From Pomphorhynchus laevis (Eukaryota; Acanthocephala; Palaeacanthocephala; Echinorhynchida; Pomphorhynchidae), in the NCBI GenBank assembly GCA_012934845.2, contig WNNJ02003588.1, positions 1 to 64,000 of the forward strand: a stretch of 64,000 bases of DNA. Direction: 5' to 3'. A program made the translations under genes and the position numbers. Under the pieces are notes generated by a model that worked only from the letters and a program-made list of their open reading frames with translations, did not search any database and was not told where the DNA came from. This document shows positions 1 to 11,585 of the stretch, in pieces. The number at the start of each line of letters is the position of its first letter. Positions within the stretch are counted from its first letter, which is position 1.

Positions 1-1060
1 TAAACTGAAATTTATAGAAATTATTATTTAAAAAGTTAAAAAGGTGGAAAATGTCTTTATGTACATCCATAAATACATTAGGAAAAAATAGCTTTGTTCC
101 TAACTTTTCACAATTTAATTTATTATATAATTACAAATCGGCATTGATACAATATTTTAGCGATAATAGAATTAATTTAGATTTATTTCCCTATAATAAA
201 AGACGACGCATTTATAGTATATAAATTCGTCGTCTTAGATGCATTTTATATTTAATTACAAGTTTCGACCTTATAGACATCAAAAGAAAAATGTTGAAAT
301 CGGTAGCGTCGGAATTAGCATATTACGCAACAATTCAAAGTGTGTTTATTACGTTTTCGTTATTCACCAGTGTGCCTTCAACTCGATATTTTTATCATCA
401 AATGCTTTTAATTACATATTTTATCAAACATAATTTTTAAATTGTCAATGCATGTTGGCACGTCTGTTTTATTCACTTACATTTCTTTTATTTTGGTTAT
501 TTGCATGTGTTTAATGCCGAAGAACATTGATCCCTAACAATAGTTTGTTGAACTGAGTAAACTGTCGCAATAACAATTTTTTTGATAGTGGACTTTCCCC
601 TAAAAATGATGTCAACAGCTTGAACAGTGCTTGTTTAGTAAAAATATCTTCAAAACATCTACAATTTAAGTTTTCGTGTTTGTAATTTGATTACATAACT
701 GTCGTTTTTGCTAAACCTGCATGTACAATTAAGTTTTTACGATTTAATCTGTGATTTGTTGGTAAGTAGTCGGTTGAGATTGTGTAGAATCAAATAGAGC
801 TCAGTTGAAGATGTGTCATATCGATTAAATTAATTTTGTAATTAGAACCGTCCTTTAAACATTTACATAGCATTTTCGTATAATTTCCAAAACAATCCTG
901 AAACGCATGCACAATTTATGTTTTTAAATTCTTATCGAGGAATTGATACTAAAATATGTTTTATACCGTTTATTTTAACCGTCATATTATTTTAGTCATC
1001 ATATAAACTGAAATTGGTGTTTATGTAAAGTTAAAAGCATTAACTTTACTTAGCATTAAC
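1..1060. other. AT-rich DNA without recognisable gene
   Basis: I see no coding signature, RNA gene or clear repeat here. The only open frames are short and of low complexity. The stretch ends where weak similarity to the Naiad-type element begins. Confidence 0.5.
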
Positions 1061-1074
1061 TTAAGTATTAGCAT

Positions 1075-1500
1075 GGGTTTCATTGGATTTATGTAATTAT
1101 GGATTTTAATATAATATAGGTATCGCTCAATTTTCTAATTATATCCTTTACATCTTCTAATAAGGTATATATCTTATTTCTAAGTTTAAATCACTACGTT
1201 CATATGTTGTGTTTACATCAGTATATCATAATATTTTTATCGTTATTATTTAATAAAATTTTCTAGTAATATCATAGAGTACTACTGTAACATAATCAGT
1301 GTTACAGCTATGTTTAATATATGTTTTTACCCTTTTGATGGCATTTTCCTTAATTCACTATTTTCAATTAATTCTAGATTATGGGTACATATATGTTCAT
1401 TTATTTTATCAAAATTAAGAATTTTGCATTTTAATTCTGTTTCTACAATGTTTTTAATGACCTCTAATCCTTATTTGTTATGAAATTGTTTGTTATTTTC
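1075..1500 (-). mobile_element. Degenerate Naiad-type Penelope-like RT fragment
   Basis: On the minus strand this stretch matches, with many differences, the same stretch of RT seen at about 10480-11110. The shared blocks include the part around the PKLHKNPIKPRFIC motif and the downstream AT-rich coding pattern. It is an old, broken copy and abuts a better preserved copy of the same region at 1499-2120. Confidence 0.5.
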
Positions 1501-2120
1501 ATTTTATTTTTAATTTTGGATTCCAATATAATATAGGTATAGTTTTATTATCTAATTCAACATTTATACCCTTTTTATCCATTATAGAACAGTGACTTGT
1601 AATAATTGTTTCAAAACTCAACTCACCACCTTCATATGTTGGATTTAAATTTAAATCATTAGAATTAACCTCTTTCATTAGTATATCATAATAAAGCTTT
1701 TTGCATATGAAGACAAAGTTATTACTAGCTTTATCAATAGTTGTTATTATATAGTTATTCTTTAATTTAGTAAGTTCTTTATACATATCTTTATTAATTT
1801 TATCTTTCCTTTTATAATTGTTTGTTATTTTCATTTTATTTTTAATTTTATCAAATATACAATCTTTCCAAATTTTTATCTTAGATATATTCGAGCTTTC
1901 ACTATTAATCAGCTTACTAAAGTAATCATTTAAGTTATTATATAACGAATTGTAAATTTTATTTTTGTCGTTGTTATTATTTAATCTATATTTATACCCT
2001 TTTGATAGCAGCTTTCTTAATTCACAATTTTCAATTAATTCTAGATTATGGGTACATATATGTTCATTTATTTTATCAAAACTAAGACTTTTACAATTGC
2101 ATTCTGCTTCTATAATGTTT
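1499..2120 (-). mobile_element. Naiad-type Penelope-like RT fragment
   Basis: This minus-strand fragment is nearly identical to 10500-11100. It carries the central RT blocks: DKASNNFVFICKK, NSNDLNLNPTYE, and the KIWKDYIFDKIKNK-like region upstream. It lacks the endonuclease and the catalytic end of the RT. Near 2115 it joins the family's terminal repeat in the opposite orientation. It is a broken copy, and its close match to 10500-11100 suggests it is fairly young. Confidence 0.75.
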
Positions 2121-2210
2121 TTAATGACCTCTAATCCTTATTCTTGTATATATCGTCTGTTATTTATTATTCAATTCATAAAAAATGACTTTTATTAATA
2201 TTTATATTGA
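2115..2210 (+). repeat. Naiad terminal repeat, plus orientation
   Basis: This holds the family's terminal string (GACCTCTAATCCTTATTC, then CGTCTGTTATTTATTA, then a CAATTCATAAA...GACTTTTATT block). The same string recurs after the RT in the copy at 23280-24480 and alone at 15960-18040. Confidence 0.6.
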
Positions 2211-2569
2211 CTTTTTTATTATTTATACCCTTTTGGTAGCATCTTTCTTTATTCACTATTTTCAAAATTAAGATTTTATTTTAAAAATTAAACTATTTTA
2301 TATTATCAAAATTGAGACTTTTGCAATTACAGAAGTCTTGTTCTGCAATTGCAGAATTTATTATTATTTAAAAATGTATTATTTAATTATTTAATTTTTA
2401 TTATTTAATTTTAATGTTAATAACAATTTTATAAAATCTCATTAAAATCTTTTTTGATAACACAGAATCAATTATCTAATCTGATTAATTAAATCTACAA
2501 ATTATTACATAATTTGATTTTTTATCGCAAATTTACCTTTAAATCAACTTTCATTTAAAAGTATACTGA

Positions 2570-2720
2570 CATTATAAACTGAAATTTAAAATAATAGTAA
2601 ATTTTTATGAATTGACTAATAAATAACAAACTTTGTATAAGAATAAGGATTAGAGGTCATCAGAAGGAACTGCTACGCTATCAGGTTCGGGCCCTGTACT
2701 TTAAACAGGGGCCGAAAATA
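2570..2720 (-). repeat. Naiad terminal repeat, minus orientation
   Basis: The reverse complement contains CCTGATAGCGTAGCAG, TTCCTTCTGATGACCTC and TAATCCTTATTC, as in the other copies. With the plus-oriented repeat at 2115-2210 it makes an inverted pair. Here the upstream part is replaced by a simple hairpin (CCCTGT/ACAGGG). Confidence 0.6.
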
Positions 2721-3300
2721 TTCCTATTCTAGCCGTGTGATATGAACTCCAGAAAACGGAATAATTTTATGCCTTTTAATATATAGAAGCAGCAATTCCT
2801 AATCGATTAGAATAGATTCTACATATTAGCTAATAATAAAATGGGAACCGAATTAGCTATTTATATTAGCTATAAATGTTAGTATTTTTAAAAAATAAAA
2901 CACAAACTCTTTTATAATACACGTTCTCACCTTATACTGATTGATTTATGAAAGGAATTTTAAAACTGAAAATTTAAAGACAAACATTTAATCGCTTGAT
3001 TTATAAAAGTAATTTTAGCAACATATGATGCTACAGATATTAAAGTGTAATCAAATTTAAACCGCGTGCAATTATTGGGTATGTATTAACGGCAAGTCAA
3101 GTTTAAACGGATGGGAAGTTAATGATTTTGGTAAACAGAGCTTGTTTATTTTGCAAAATGTCTAGATTAAAATAGTTTAACATGAACGTTTCACAAGTAC
3201 ATCAAACTTATACCGAAATTCAAACACAAAGCATGTAAACATTTTGAACTATTTAAATTTATAATAATAAGGAATTTCTTAAATAATAACAACCACTAAA
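2720..3300. other. AT-rich spacer
   Basis: No gene, RNA or convincing repeat is visible between the Naiad terminal repeat and the 3' end of the LINE copy at 3300. Confidence 0.4.
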
Positions 3301-3318
3301 AAATAACGAAAAGAGACA

Positions 3319-5842
3319 TTAGAAAAAAAAACAAATGCAGTTCAAATAAGACAACTCATAATAGCATTTAGTCTTCATAATGATGTCACGGCCTTCAGGT
3401 CCAGCGGGATCTGAGCCCTCCAGCACATCCAACACGCCGCTCTCCGACTGAACCACCCGGAGTCTTTCACCCACCGAAGAATCTAATCGAGACGAACTAT
3501 GCTCGGTAATCGCGAGATGAAGAGCTTGAGAAACCTTAGTATTTGCTCTGGATGACGTCCTATCGAAAATAAGACTAATCCCGAGATAGCCAAAGTACCC
3601 CAGAGGCGCACTTGGGTTTTCCCAATCAACGACAGATGCTGAGCCCGTTTCAGGGTTCAACTAGCTTTCTTCAGAATACGCTTAAGTCTATCCAGGTCAG
3701 CTTTCGCCGACCAGTTTACCGTAACAGTGAACCCCAGGTATTTTACCCGACTTGTGAAGGTAGAGAGTGGTTAGTCAATATGGAAGATAGAGCTGAGAGT
3801 GCTAGTCTCTTTAATTTTTTCTTTGTCGCAGAGGTGCCATGAAAGACAACCACCGGCGATTTAAACGAATTTAAAATAAGATTGGATGGGGTCAGCTGAT
3901 CTGTTAATCTTAAAAAGAAACGGCTGATGTCCGAGGCGACATCTTTGCACCTGCGTCCAGAGAACAGGGCCGTGGTATCATCAGCGTATACCACTAGATG
4001 TTGATCACGTTTAAAATTCTTGAATAGTACAATGGAGGCAGCAATATATAAGATAGGAGAATGTAGAAATCCTTGAGGCACACCCGTAATAGGGTATAAC
4101 TGGCGCGCATCAGGGTCGTCTTCATAGTAGAATCGCTTGGTATACAGTAATATCTCCACCCTGTTAACAATTCTCGCAGGCAACCCGAGGGACCTGAGAG
4201 AGGAGATAACAAAGGGAATGGAAATGCGGTCAAATGCAGCAGAAAAGTCAAGGAAAACAGCCACAGCTAGTTGATGGCTATTATCCCTACAAAACTGATG
4301 CACTTCACCTATTGCTGAATGAACCGAGCGTCCTTTGACAAACCCATGAAAACTCGGTGGGATCAAATTACGCCTACTTAAATGGTCGCGGATTCTACGC
4401 GCAAGCGCTTTTTCGTAGATGGAGATGAGGGAGTTTTGAATCGAAATGGGACGCAGATCTTTGGGACATGAAACCGGACTATGCTTTGGTAAGAAAATTC
4501 TACGACTAATATTGATGCCGGCTACATCGGATGGTGAGGCTAAAAGCATTGTGACGGCCACTTCTCTTCTTTGATCGGCTGTCAAAAGCTGACAGACTCG
4601 AGAAGATAGTGGAGCGACGGATTTAGAGGTGCCCGGAAGTGGCCCCCAGGAGTTCAGGATATCTGTAACAGATAAGTCCCTGCTCCTGAAGTCACCCCAA
4701 GGCGGGATTGGTTGGGGAGATTGAGTGGCTCCATAATTATGTAGGGATAGTGACTCCTTCAAAACATTATCAAGGCCTATACTACCAATCCAACCCAAAG
4801 CTCTATCCTTCCAACAGACAAACTTCTCCTTCTTGAATATCTTCCAGAAGGAAGACTGAGAAGGGTTAAGGTGAGCGATGTTCGCCTTATCCCTGCTCAG
4901 CTGGAACCTATATCTAGTGCTCCAGTATTCATTCGAGATGGCCTGCCTGGCGGAAACAGAGACATTGGGAAGACGTAGCATTTTAGCCAAAACCTTGAGT
5001 TTTGTTGGAGTGGGATTGTAAATATGACCTTTATAGGTAGTCGAAAGAAACGCGGTAGCTTGCGAGGAGAGGAAGGAATTAAATTCGGTCAAATTCTCAT
5101 TACCAATTCTGGGGAAGAGTTGGATAGCCGCCTGAAAGAAAGCCACTCTGATGGGATCAAAGTGAAACCTCCTTCTAAGCAACGTATCTTCCTCTATCCG
5201 CCAACGAATTAGGTCATGAGAGATGGTCTGTTTTTGGCGCGACTGCTCAGTGCAGATGGGTTTCAACAACCACATCTTATGAAGCAGTAATATGTCGAGG
5301 AGAGAATTAGTTGTTGAGCAATGAAAAGTTGGGGACGGTGGTTTGTGAATAAGGTAATCGTTCCTGGCTCTGCGGAGTGCTGCATTAATCCAACGACCAG
5401 TTCTGTCGTTGAAGTCACCGAGTAACATGTCATAGCCACTACCCAAGATACGGTCCAGGTGATCACGGTTCTTGTGAATTTCCCCTGGCCTAATATAGAT
5501 ATTGGCTATGCTGATACGTTTACCATTCTTACAAAGTGAAACAGCTAAACAAGACAGGGCTGGACAAGAATAGTTTAAAAGAAGGGATGATCTTAAGGAG
5601 CATTTAACTAGGGTTAAAAGACCTTGAGATGAAGAGGCGTGAGGAGGGGTTATGTACGGAGTGAAGTGGGTGTAAATATGCTTGGGGATAAATCGAGTAA
5701 TGTCCTGGGGGATACGGATAGACCGCGTCTCCTGAAGGACTATAACATCCGCATCTCTACCAGATAGAAGGCTAAGAGCAGAAGCACCTCCCGAATTCCA
5801 CTGAAGTATATTCAGTGAAAAAGGCTCTTGACTACTTTGCAT
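3319..5842 (-). pseudogene. LINE ORF2, AP-endonuclease plus RT (copy A)
   Basis: ORF2 starts with a clear ATG at 5842. The endonuclease motifs run in order: ILQWNSGG, VLQET, LLGDFNDRTGRW, SLLDILLL and SHDLIRW. The RT follows with LRPISIQN, HGFVKGRS, VFLDFSAAFDRIS, GVPQGFLHSPILY and the catalytic LVVYADD. The main frame is open from 5842 to 3743. The following sequence, including VKYLGFTVTVNWSAK, continues in another frame, so there is a frameshift near 3745. A second interruption lies near 3660, and the C-terminus then decays to about 3319. Otherwise this copy is well preserved. Confidence 0.85.
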
Positions 5843-5876
5843 TGTGTTACGACAGCTGGAGTGGGATGCCTACCTC

Positions 5877-6956
5877 CTAGCAGAAACTAGGAGAGAGAAA
5901 GTTGCCCTTCTCACTCCCAGCCCTACCAGGAGAAGACACTTGCCCACCGGCATTATCTTCATCTCCCTTTGAGGCCAACAACTCCCAGCATATATCATCT
6001 TTCTTTGCCAACTTCAAGGAAGCCAACTTTTGTTTAGAAGATGATCTCTTCTTAGAACGGGGGGCTCTCTTTGAAGAGGTAAGAATCGTCGATGGAGGAG
6101 AACGGGACTCCTCGAATTTCGCTATCAGATGGTTCGTTAAGGCTCGAATCTCGTCTTTATATATCTGTAGTCTTGCGTCAACAATTTTAAAAATGTCGGT
6201 GTCCGACATACCATAACCGTTTGAATTGGATAAGCTGGCAGCGGCAAAGTGGGCCGGTTTGACCGGTGCCCCACAATGCCTTAATTTGTATTCTTTGAAG
6301 ATAGGACATCTTCTAGACCAGGCCGGGTGCTGACCACCACAATTGGAACACAGAGGGGGGAGAGAACATTTCCCCTCATGGACTTCGGAAGAGCTGCAAA
6401 CCCCACACGTATGGGGCCTAGTACAGTTCGAGGACCAGTGCCCCCAGAGGTGGCACCCATTGCAATGGGGGTATGTTAAGTCATCAGCATCTACGATATT
6501 GAAAGAAAGATTGTACCCCAGAAAGGGGTTACATTTGCTTTTAGCCAGACATTCCGCCTGATCGACTGCGGTAGAACAGAATGCTATTGGTATAGCCTGG
6601 CCTTTCTTGCCCAGGATTGGGCGAATATTATGAATTTTGAACTCAGATGTGAGAGCAATGATATCTTCGTCCGTTGCGAAGGGCGGAAAATTATTAATTT
6701 TCAAAGTCGCCTGAATAGGCCTGTAAGTAGTTGACCCAAATTCTTTTAGGTGTGTTTCGAAAAATTCTAGGTACGATGCTGCCAGATCTGGAGAGCTGAA
6801 AGAAACCCGGATTTCGGAATCTAAATATTTTATCGAATTAAATAGAATTCTCTTCTTATAAGAGCTTGTAAACTCTCTCAGAAAAATATTAAAAAGATTA
6901 TTCCTTTCAAATGGTTGAAGAAGTCTGATTATTACCAGATTCACCACTTTAGGCAC
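5877..6956 (-). CDS. LINE ORF1, gag-like zinc-knuckle protein (copy A)
   Basis: This predicted nucleic-acid-binding ORF1 protein would coat the LINE RNA in the cytoplasm. Counting from 6956, an RRM-like or alpha/beta region occupies about residues 1-155. Three zinc knuckles follow: CNGCHLWGHWSSNC near 165, CGVCSSSEVHEGKC near 184 and CSNCGGQHPAWSRRC near 203. A basic, Ser/Lys-rich tail comes last (RSKKRSSSKQK). The codon at 6956 is GTG, not ATG, and the frame runs about 24 codons further upstream to a stop near 7028. Comparison with copy C shows the true N-terminus is missing here. The 34-base gap to ORF2 suggests coupled or reinitiated translation. Confidence 0.8.
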   Translation of the reverse strand: MPKVVNLVIIRLLQPFERNNLFNIFLREFTSSYKKRILFNSIKYLDSEIRVSFSSPDLAASYLEFFETHLKEFGSTTYRPIQATLKINNFPPFATDEDIIALTSEFKIHNIRPILGKKGQAIPIAFCSTAVDQAECLAKSKCNPFLGYNLSFNIVDADDLTYPHCNGCHLWGHWSSNCTRPHTCGVCSSSEVHEGKCSLPPLCSNCGGQHPAWSRRCPIFKEYKLRHCGAPVKPAHFAAASLSNSNGYGMSDTDIFKIVDARLQIYKDEIRALTNHLIAKFEESRSPPSTILTSSKRAPRSKKRSSSKQKLASLKLAKKDDICWELLASKGDEDNAGGQVSSPGRAGSEKGNFLSPSFC

Positions 6957-7029
6957 AGGAGGGAGTTCTCCATCCGTGCTTGAGATTAAAAAATTAGACG
7001 AAATAGGACTAACCTTGTTTTCTTTGGCT

Positions 7030-7310
7030 TAAAAATTCTATGTTACATTGGAAATACCTGAGTTCCGTTCCATATTAGCTTGATTTTGTAAGTTGTTTGA
7101 AGCACCGATGGTAAATTTTTGACTGCTTGTACAAATTTCTTGACTGCTTGTAGTGGCAAATGAACGCATATGCGCGCTTGCAAGCCCACGTAGAAAAAGA
7201 AAAAAAAACAATGAATCGGGATTGCATCGAAAAATGAGTACGAACAAGCGTGTCGGAGAAACAAAGGATTGTGAAAAAAAAACAGTTTTCCAGTCAATTT
7301 TCTAGTAAAA
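7030..7310. other. Spacer between head-to-head LINE copies
   Basis: About 280 bases separate the 5' ends of copies A and B. I see no coding signature. A poly-A/poly-T interrupted stretch lies at 7190-7215. Confidence 0.4.
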
Positions 7311-7313
7311 ACA

Positions 7314-8091
7314 ATGAAAAAAGACGAAATACAGGTAAATGCTGCTCTGAAATCGCCTGTTCCAAAGGTTAGTGAGTTTTCAATTGTTGCTAGTCAATTG
7401 GAAGAGAATGATATCGAGTTGCTAAAAGAAACATTTAAAATATCGAACTTCCGTTCAATAATAGGCAAGAGCGGACATCAAATACCAGTTGGATTTTGTT
7501 CAGCTTCCCTAGAGCGGGCTGAATCGCTGGCTAATTCAGCTTGTAATCCCTTCATGGGATTTAATCTCAGATTTTCAATCATTGACAAAGAAGAATTCAC
7601 ATATCCGCACTGCGACCGGTGCCGCAAATGGGGGCACTGGGCCTCAAGCTGCAGTGAGCCATCGACATGTGGAGTGTGTGGCTCCCCCCAGTGTCCGGCT
7701 TTGTTGACAGGAGAAAAATGTGTATCCCCTCCATTATGCTCTAACTGTGGGGGGGACCCATCCTGCATGGAGCAGAAAATGCAGCCATTTTAAATTATAT
7801 CAAAATGGATTTAAGAAGTCTGCTGCCCAACCGAAATCTGGTACCTTTGCAAATGCTGCCACTCGTACGATGGACGATGATATCATGCGGGCAATTGATA
7901 TACGTATAGAAACAATGTATAAGAAGATGGAAGTTTTAGTATCCTCTGTTGTTGCCACATTCTGTACTAACCCTACTATTCCATCATCAACAGCAATTCC
8001 ATCATCCAAAAAGAGGGGGGCTTTGGCTCATCCCATCCCTCCTATCAATATTGGCAATCTCCTAAAGAGTAAAAAAATAAGGGAAAATTAA
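7314..8091 (+). pseudogene. LINE ORF1, zinc-knuckle protein (copy B)
   Basis: This is homologous to copy A ORF1. It shares the ISNFRSIIGKSGHQIPVGFC block (IHNIRPILGKKGQAIPIAFC in copy A). The knuckles CDRCRKWGHWASSC, CGVCGSPQCPALLTGEKC and CSNCGG follow. The frame changes inside the third knuckle near 7750: the sequence after it (GGTHPAWSRKCSHFKLYQ) is read in a second frame up to 8091. The ATG at 7314 is probably not the ancestral start. Confidence 0.75.
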
Positions 8092-8206
8092 GATGCTGCC
8101 CATGGGCAAGTACCTGCCCCGGATGGTTCTAGTGACGGGAAAGGGGAACCTTCCCGTTCCTAGCTCCTTCTAGGTAGGCAATCCCACATCAAACTAATCC
8201 ACCACA

Positions 8207-9910
8207 ATGCAGAGTAATCGTGAGCCTTTTTCACTGAATATCCTTCAGTGGAATTCGGGAGGTGCTTCTGCCCTTAGACTTCTATCCGGTAGAGATGCAG
8301 ATGTTATAGTCCTCCAGGAGACGCGGTCTATCCGTCTATCCCAGGACATTACTCGATTTATCCAAAGCACATTTGTTCCTACTATACTCCGTACATAACC
8401 CCTCCACATTCCTCTTCATCTCAAGGACTCTTAACCTTAATTAAGTGCTCTTTAAGGTCATCCCTCCTATTAAACTATTTATGTCCAGTTATGTCTTGTT
8501 TAGTAGTTTCACTCTGTAAGAACGGTAAACGCCTCAGTCTAGCCAATGTATACATCCGTCCTGGGGAAATACACAAGAACCGTGTCACCCTGGATAGTAT
8601 TATTGACAGCGGCTACGACATGATATTTGGAGATTTCAACGACAGAACTGGTCGTTGGATCAATGCAGCACTTCGCAGAGCTAGGAACGGTTATCTTATT
8701 CACAAACCACCTTCCCCTACCTTTCATTGCATATCAACAAATTCAGTCCTCGATATTTTACTGCTTCACTCGAGGTGGTTGTTAAAGCCCCTCTGCACGG
8801 AGCAATCGCCCGAGAAATTGTCCACCTGTCATGACCTAATTCGTTGGAGAATTGAGGAAGATACGTTGCTTCGAAGGAAGTTTCACTTTGATCCGATCAG
8901 AGTGGCCTTCTTTCAAGCGGCTATCCAACTCTTTCCAAGAATAGGAACTGAGAGGCTGACCGAATTTAATACCTACCTCTTTTCGCAAGCTAACGCGATT
9001 TTATCGACTACTTATAAAGGTCGTATATGCAATCCCACTCCGACGAAACTCAAGGTCTTAGCGAAATTGCGGAACCTCCCTAATCTCTCTGTTTCCGCTA
9101 GACAGGCTCTCTCAAATGAATACTGGAGCACTAGATATAGGTTCCAGCTGAGTAAGGATATAACGAATATTGCTCGCCTTAGTCCTTCTCAGTCTTCCTT
9201 TGGGAAGATTTTCAAGGAGAAGAAGTTTGTTTGCTGGAAGGATAGAGCATTGGGTTGGATAGGGAATGTAGGCCTTGATAAAGTTTTAGAGGAGTCACTA
9301 GCCGTACACAACTATGGAGCAACTCAATCACCTCAACAAATCCCGCCTTGGTGTAACTTCAGGAGTAGGGATCTATCTGTTACGGATATCCTTAACTCAT
9401 GGGGTCCACTACCGGGCACCTCCAAATCCGTCGCTCCACTTCCTTCTCTGGTCTGTCAGCTTTTGACAGCTGATCAGAGAAGAGAGGTGGCCGTCACAAT
9501 GCTTTTAGCATCCCCATCCGATGTAGCAGGCATCAATATTAGTGAGCGTGTTTTTATTCCAAAGAAAAAATCCTGCTCATGCCCTAAAGATCTGCGACCC
9601 ATTTCGATTCAAAATGCCCTCGTGTCAATTTACGAAAAAGCGCTTGCGCGTAAAATCCGCGACCATTTAAGTAGGTGTAATTTGATCCCTCCAGGTTTTC
9701 ATGGGTTCGTCAAAGGACGCTCGGTCCATTCAGCAGTTGGTGAGGTGGAGCAGTTTTGTCGGGATAATAGCCATCATCTAGTTGTGGCTGTTTTTCTTGA
9801 CTTTTCTGCTGCATTTGACCGCATCTCCATTCCTTTTGTGATATCTTCTCTCAGGTCCCTCGGGTTGCCTGCGAGAATTGTGAACAGAGTGGAGATCCTG
9901 CTGTATACCA
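8207..9910 (+). pseudogene. LINE ORF2, endonuclease and partial RT (copy B)
   Basis: ORF2 begins with MQSNREPFSLNILQWNSGG at 8207. The first frame stops at 8398, and the sequence is then broken until about 8491, where a long open frame resumes and runs to 10011. The endonuclease blocks are GDFNDRTGRW and SVLDILLLH. The RT blocks are LRPISIQNALVSIYEKALAR, HGFVKGRSVHSAVGEV and VFLDFSAAFDRIS. Family sequence ends near 9905, so the catalytic YADD box is absent. The last 30 or so residues of the open frame are foreign. Confidence 0.8.
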
Positions 9911-10380
9911 ATATAATAAGATACACTATACTTCAAGAATCTGCTGTGAGAACATCATACAGATTACATACTGCATGTCTATTCAGACTTTGGTATACTT
10001 ATATGATATGAATCGGCTATTAGGTCACAATACAAATGATTTATATGCTGCATTGCCTTATTTTTCAATAAGCTCTCACATTGACACAACGTCATGAGAA
10101 TAAGAGGCTCTTGAATTATGATTCAAAGTCTTCTTCTTTGAGGATACTATATAGACAATATATATCTTCTCTACTAGATACATAGATTACAACAATTTAT
10201 TATCTTGTCACCGCCTGCTTTAAGAAAAAAAGCGAAAGCAACAACCAATTCCCCGCCTAAATCACGGGACGAGATTTCTGACTATAAATAGCCAAAATCG
10301 ACTGCTTTCTACTCGTGCTTTTTTCTCGATTATACTTGCAGCAGTTCCGGCGGACAAGTGTTTTATACCAGTATTAATTT
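9910..10380. other. Unclassified junction segment
   Basis: Unique-looking sequence lies between the cut end of LINE copy B and the recognisable Naiad RT. It includes a GC-richer patch at 10200-10360. A minus-strand open frame continues from the Naiad RT through this patch to 10262, but the residues after INTGI no longer look like RT. It may be another element's end or a host fragment. Confidence 0.4.
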
Positions 10381-11581
10381 CGATTACCTTGCAATATTTT
10401 TTAAAGTGTGCTTTAATTACTTTAAGTATTTTATTCATATAGACAGAAAGTGGTTTTAATGTACATTTAAACGCACTACATATGAACCTAGGTTTTATTG
10501 GATTTTTATGTAATTTTGGATTCCAATATAATATAGGTATAGTTTTATTATCTAATTCAACCTTTATACCCTTTTTATCCATTATAGAACAGTGACTTGT
10601 AATAATTGTTTCTAAACTCAACTCACTACGTTCATATGTTGGATTTACATTTAAATCATTAGAATTAACCTCTTTCATTAGTATATCATAATAAAGCTTT
10701 TTGCATATGAAGACAAAGTTATTACTAGCTTTATCAATAGTTGTTATTATATAGTTATCCTTTAATTTAGTAAGTTCTTTATACATATCTTTATTAATTT
10801 TATCTTTCCTTTTATAATTGTTTGTTATTTTCATTTTATTTTTAATTTTATCAAATATATAATCTTTCCAAATTTTTATCTTAGATATATTCGAGCTTTC
10901 ACTATTAATCAGCTTACTAAAGTAATCATTTAAGTTATTATATAACGAATTGTAAATTTTATTTTTGTCGTTGTTATTATTTAATCTATATTTATACCCT
11001 TTTGATAGCAGCTTTCTTAATTCACAATTTTCAATTAATTCTAGATTATGGGTACATATATGTTCATTTATTTTATCAAAACTAAGACTTTTACAATTGC
11101 ATTCTGTTTCCATTATGTTTCTAATATTATCGTTACATATTGATTTTAATTCTTTATTATAATTACAAATTTTTCGTCCTAATGGTGGTAGGAGTTTATA
11201 CCTTATTTTAGGAATATATTTACTTAAATCTGACCCTATTATTTCTTTACTTTTAGAATTATTTAAAAGTCCGGCTATATTTATGTTATCTATACATTTA
11301 TTAATGAAGTTTATGGTTAATGTATATTTTCTGTTGTTATTATTAACATTTATTGTACGATTATAGTATTTTGTATTACAATAACTGTCTATTATACAAC
11401 TTAGCCTATCATAGTCGTTAATTAATTTTTGATTTATTGAACATATGATATCTTTAGAAAAACTTCTTATATTTACATAAAGATCTTTTAGCTTATTATT
11501 TCTGAAAAGTTGTTTTAATATTTCTAATTGTCCATATATATTTATATTTTTAATATTTTTAAGTCCATTTTTCCTATTCAT
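10380..11581 (-). pseudogene. RT N-terminal half of the Naiad-type element
   Basis: The protein is Asn/Lys/Ile-rich, like its AT-rich DNA. It includes the RSFSKDIICSINQK and LLPPLGRKICNYNKELK blocks. The RT blocks are YIITTIDKASNNFVFICKK and YWNPKLHKNPIKPRFICSAF, the latter being the PLE form of a conserved RT block. Family similarity fades after KVIEINTGI; the remaining open frame to 10262 is not RT-like. Confidence 0.8.
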
Positions 11582-11585
11582 TATA

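Larger units (their letters stand above)
3300..7030 (-). mobile_element. APE-type LINE, family R, copy A (near full length)
   Basis: This is a two-ORF non-LTR retrotransposon on the minus strand: zinc-knuckle ORF1 (about 7028-5877), then endonuclease/RT ORF2 (5842-3319). ORF1 and ORF2 are 34 bases apart. The overall plan (CCHC gag-like ORF1, AP-endonuclease and RT) fits the I/Jockey group. I see no RNase H domain. The 5' end is lost just before 7030: about 25 N-terminal codons present in copy C (12550-13740) are missing and a stop precedes the retained frame. Copy B lies head to head at 7310-9910. Confidence 0.85.
7310..9910 (+). mobile_element. APE-type LINE, family R, copy B (truncated at both ends)
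   Basis: This is the same family as copy A on the opposite strand, but more diverged. It holds ORF1 from about 7314 to 8091 and ORF2 from 8207 to about 9905. The RT is cut off after the NRVEILLYT block, before the YADD box, and unrelated sequence follows from about 9910. ORF1 lacks the first 80-100 residues seen in copy A. Confidence 0.85.
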
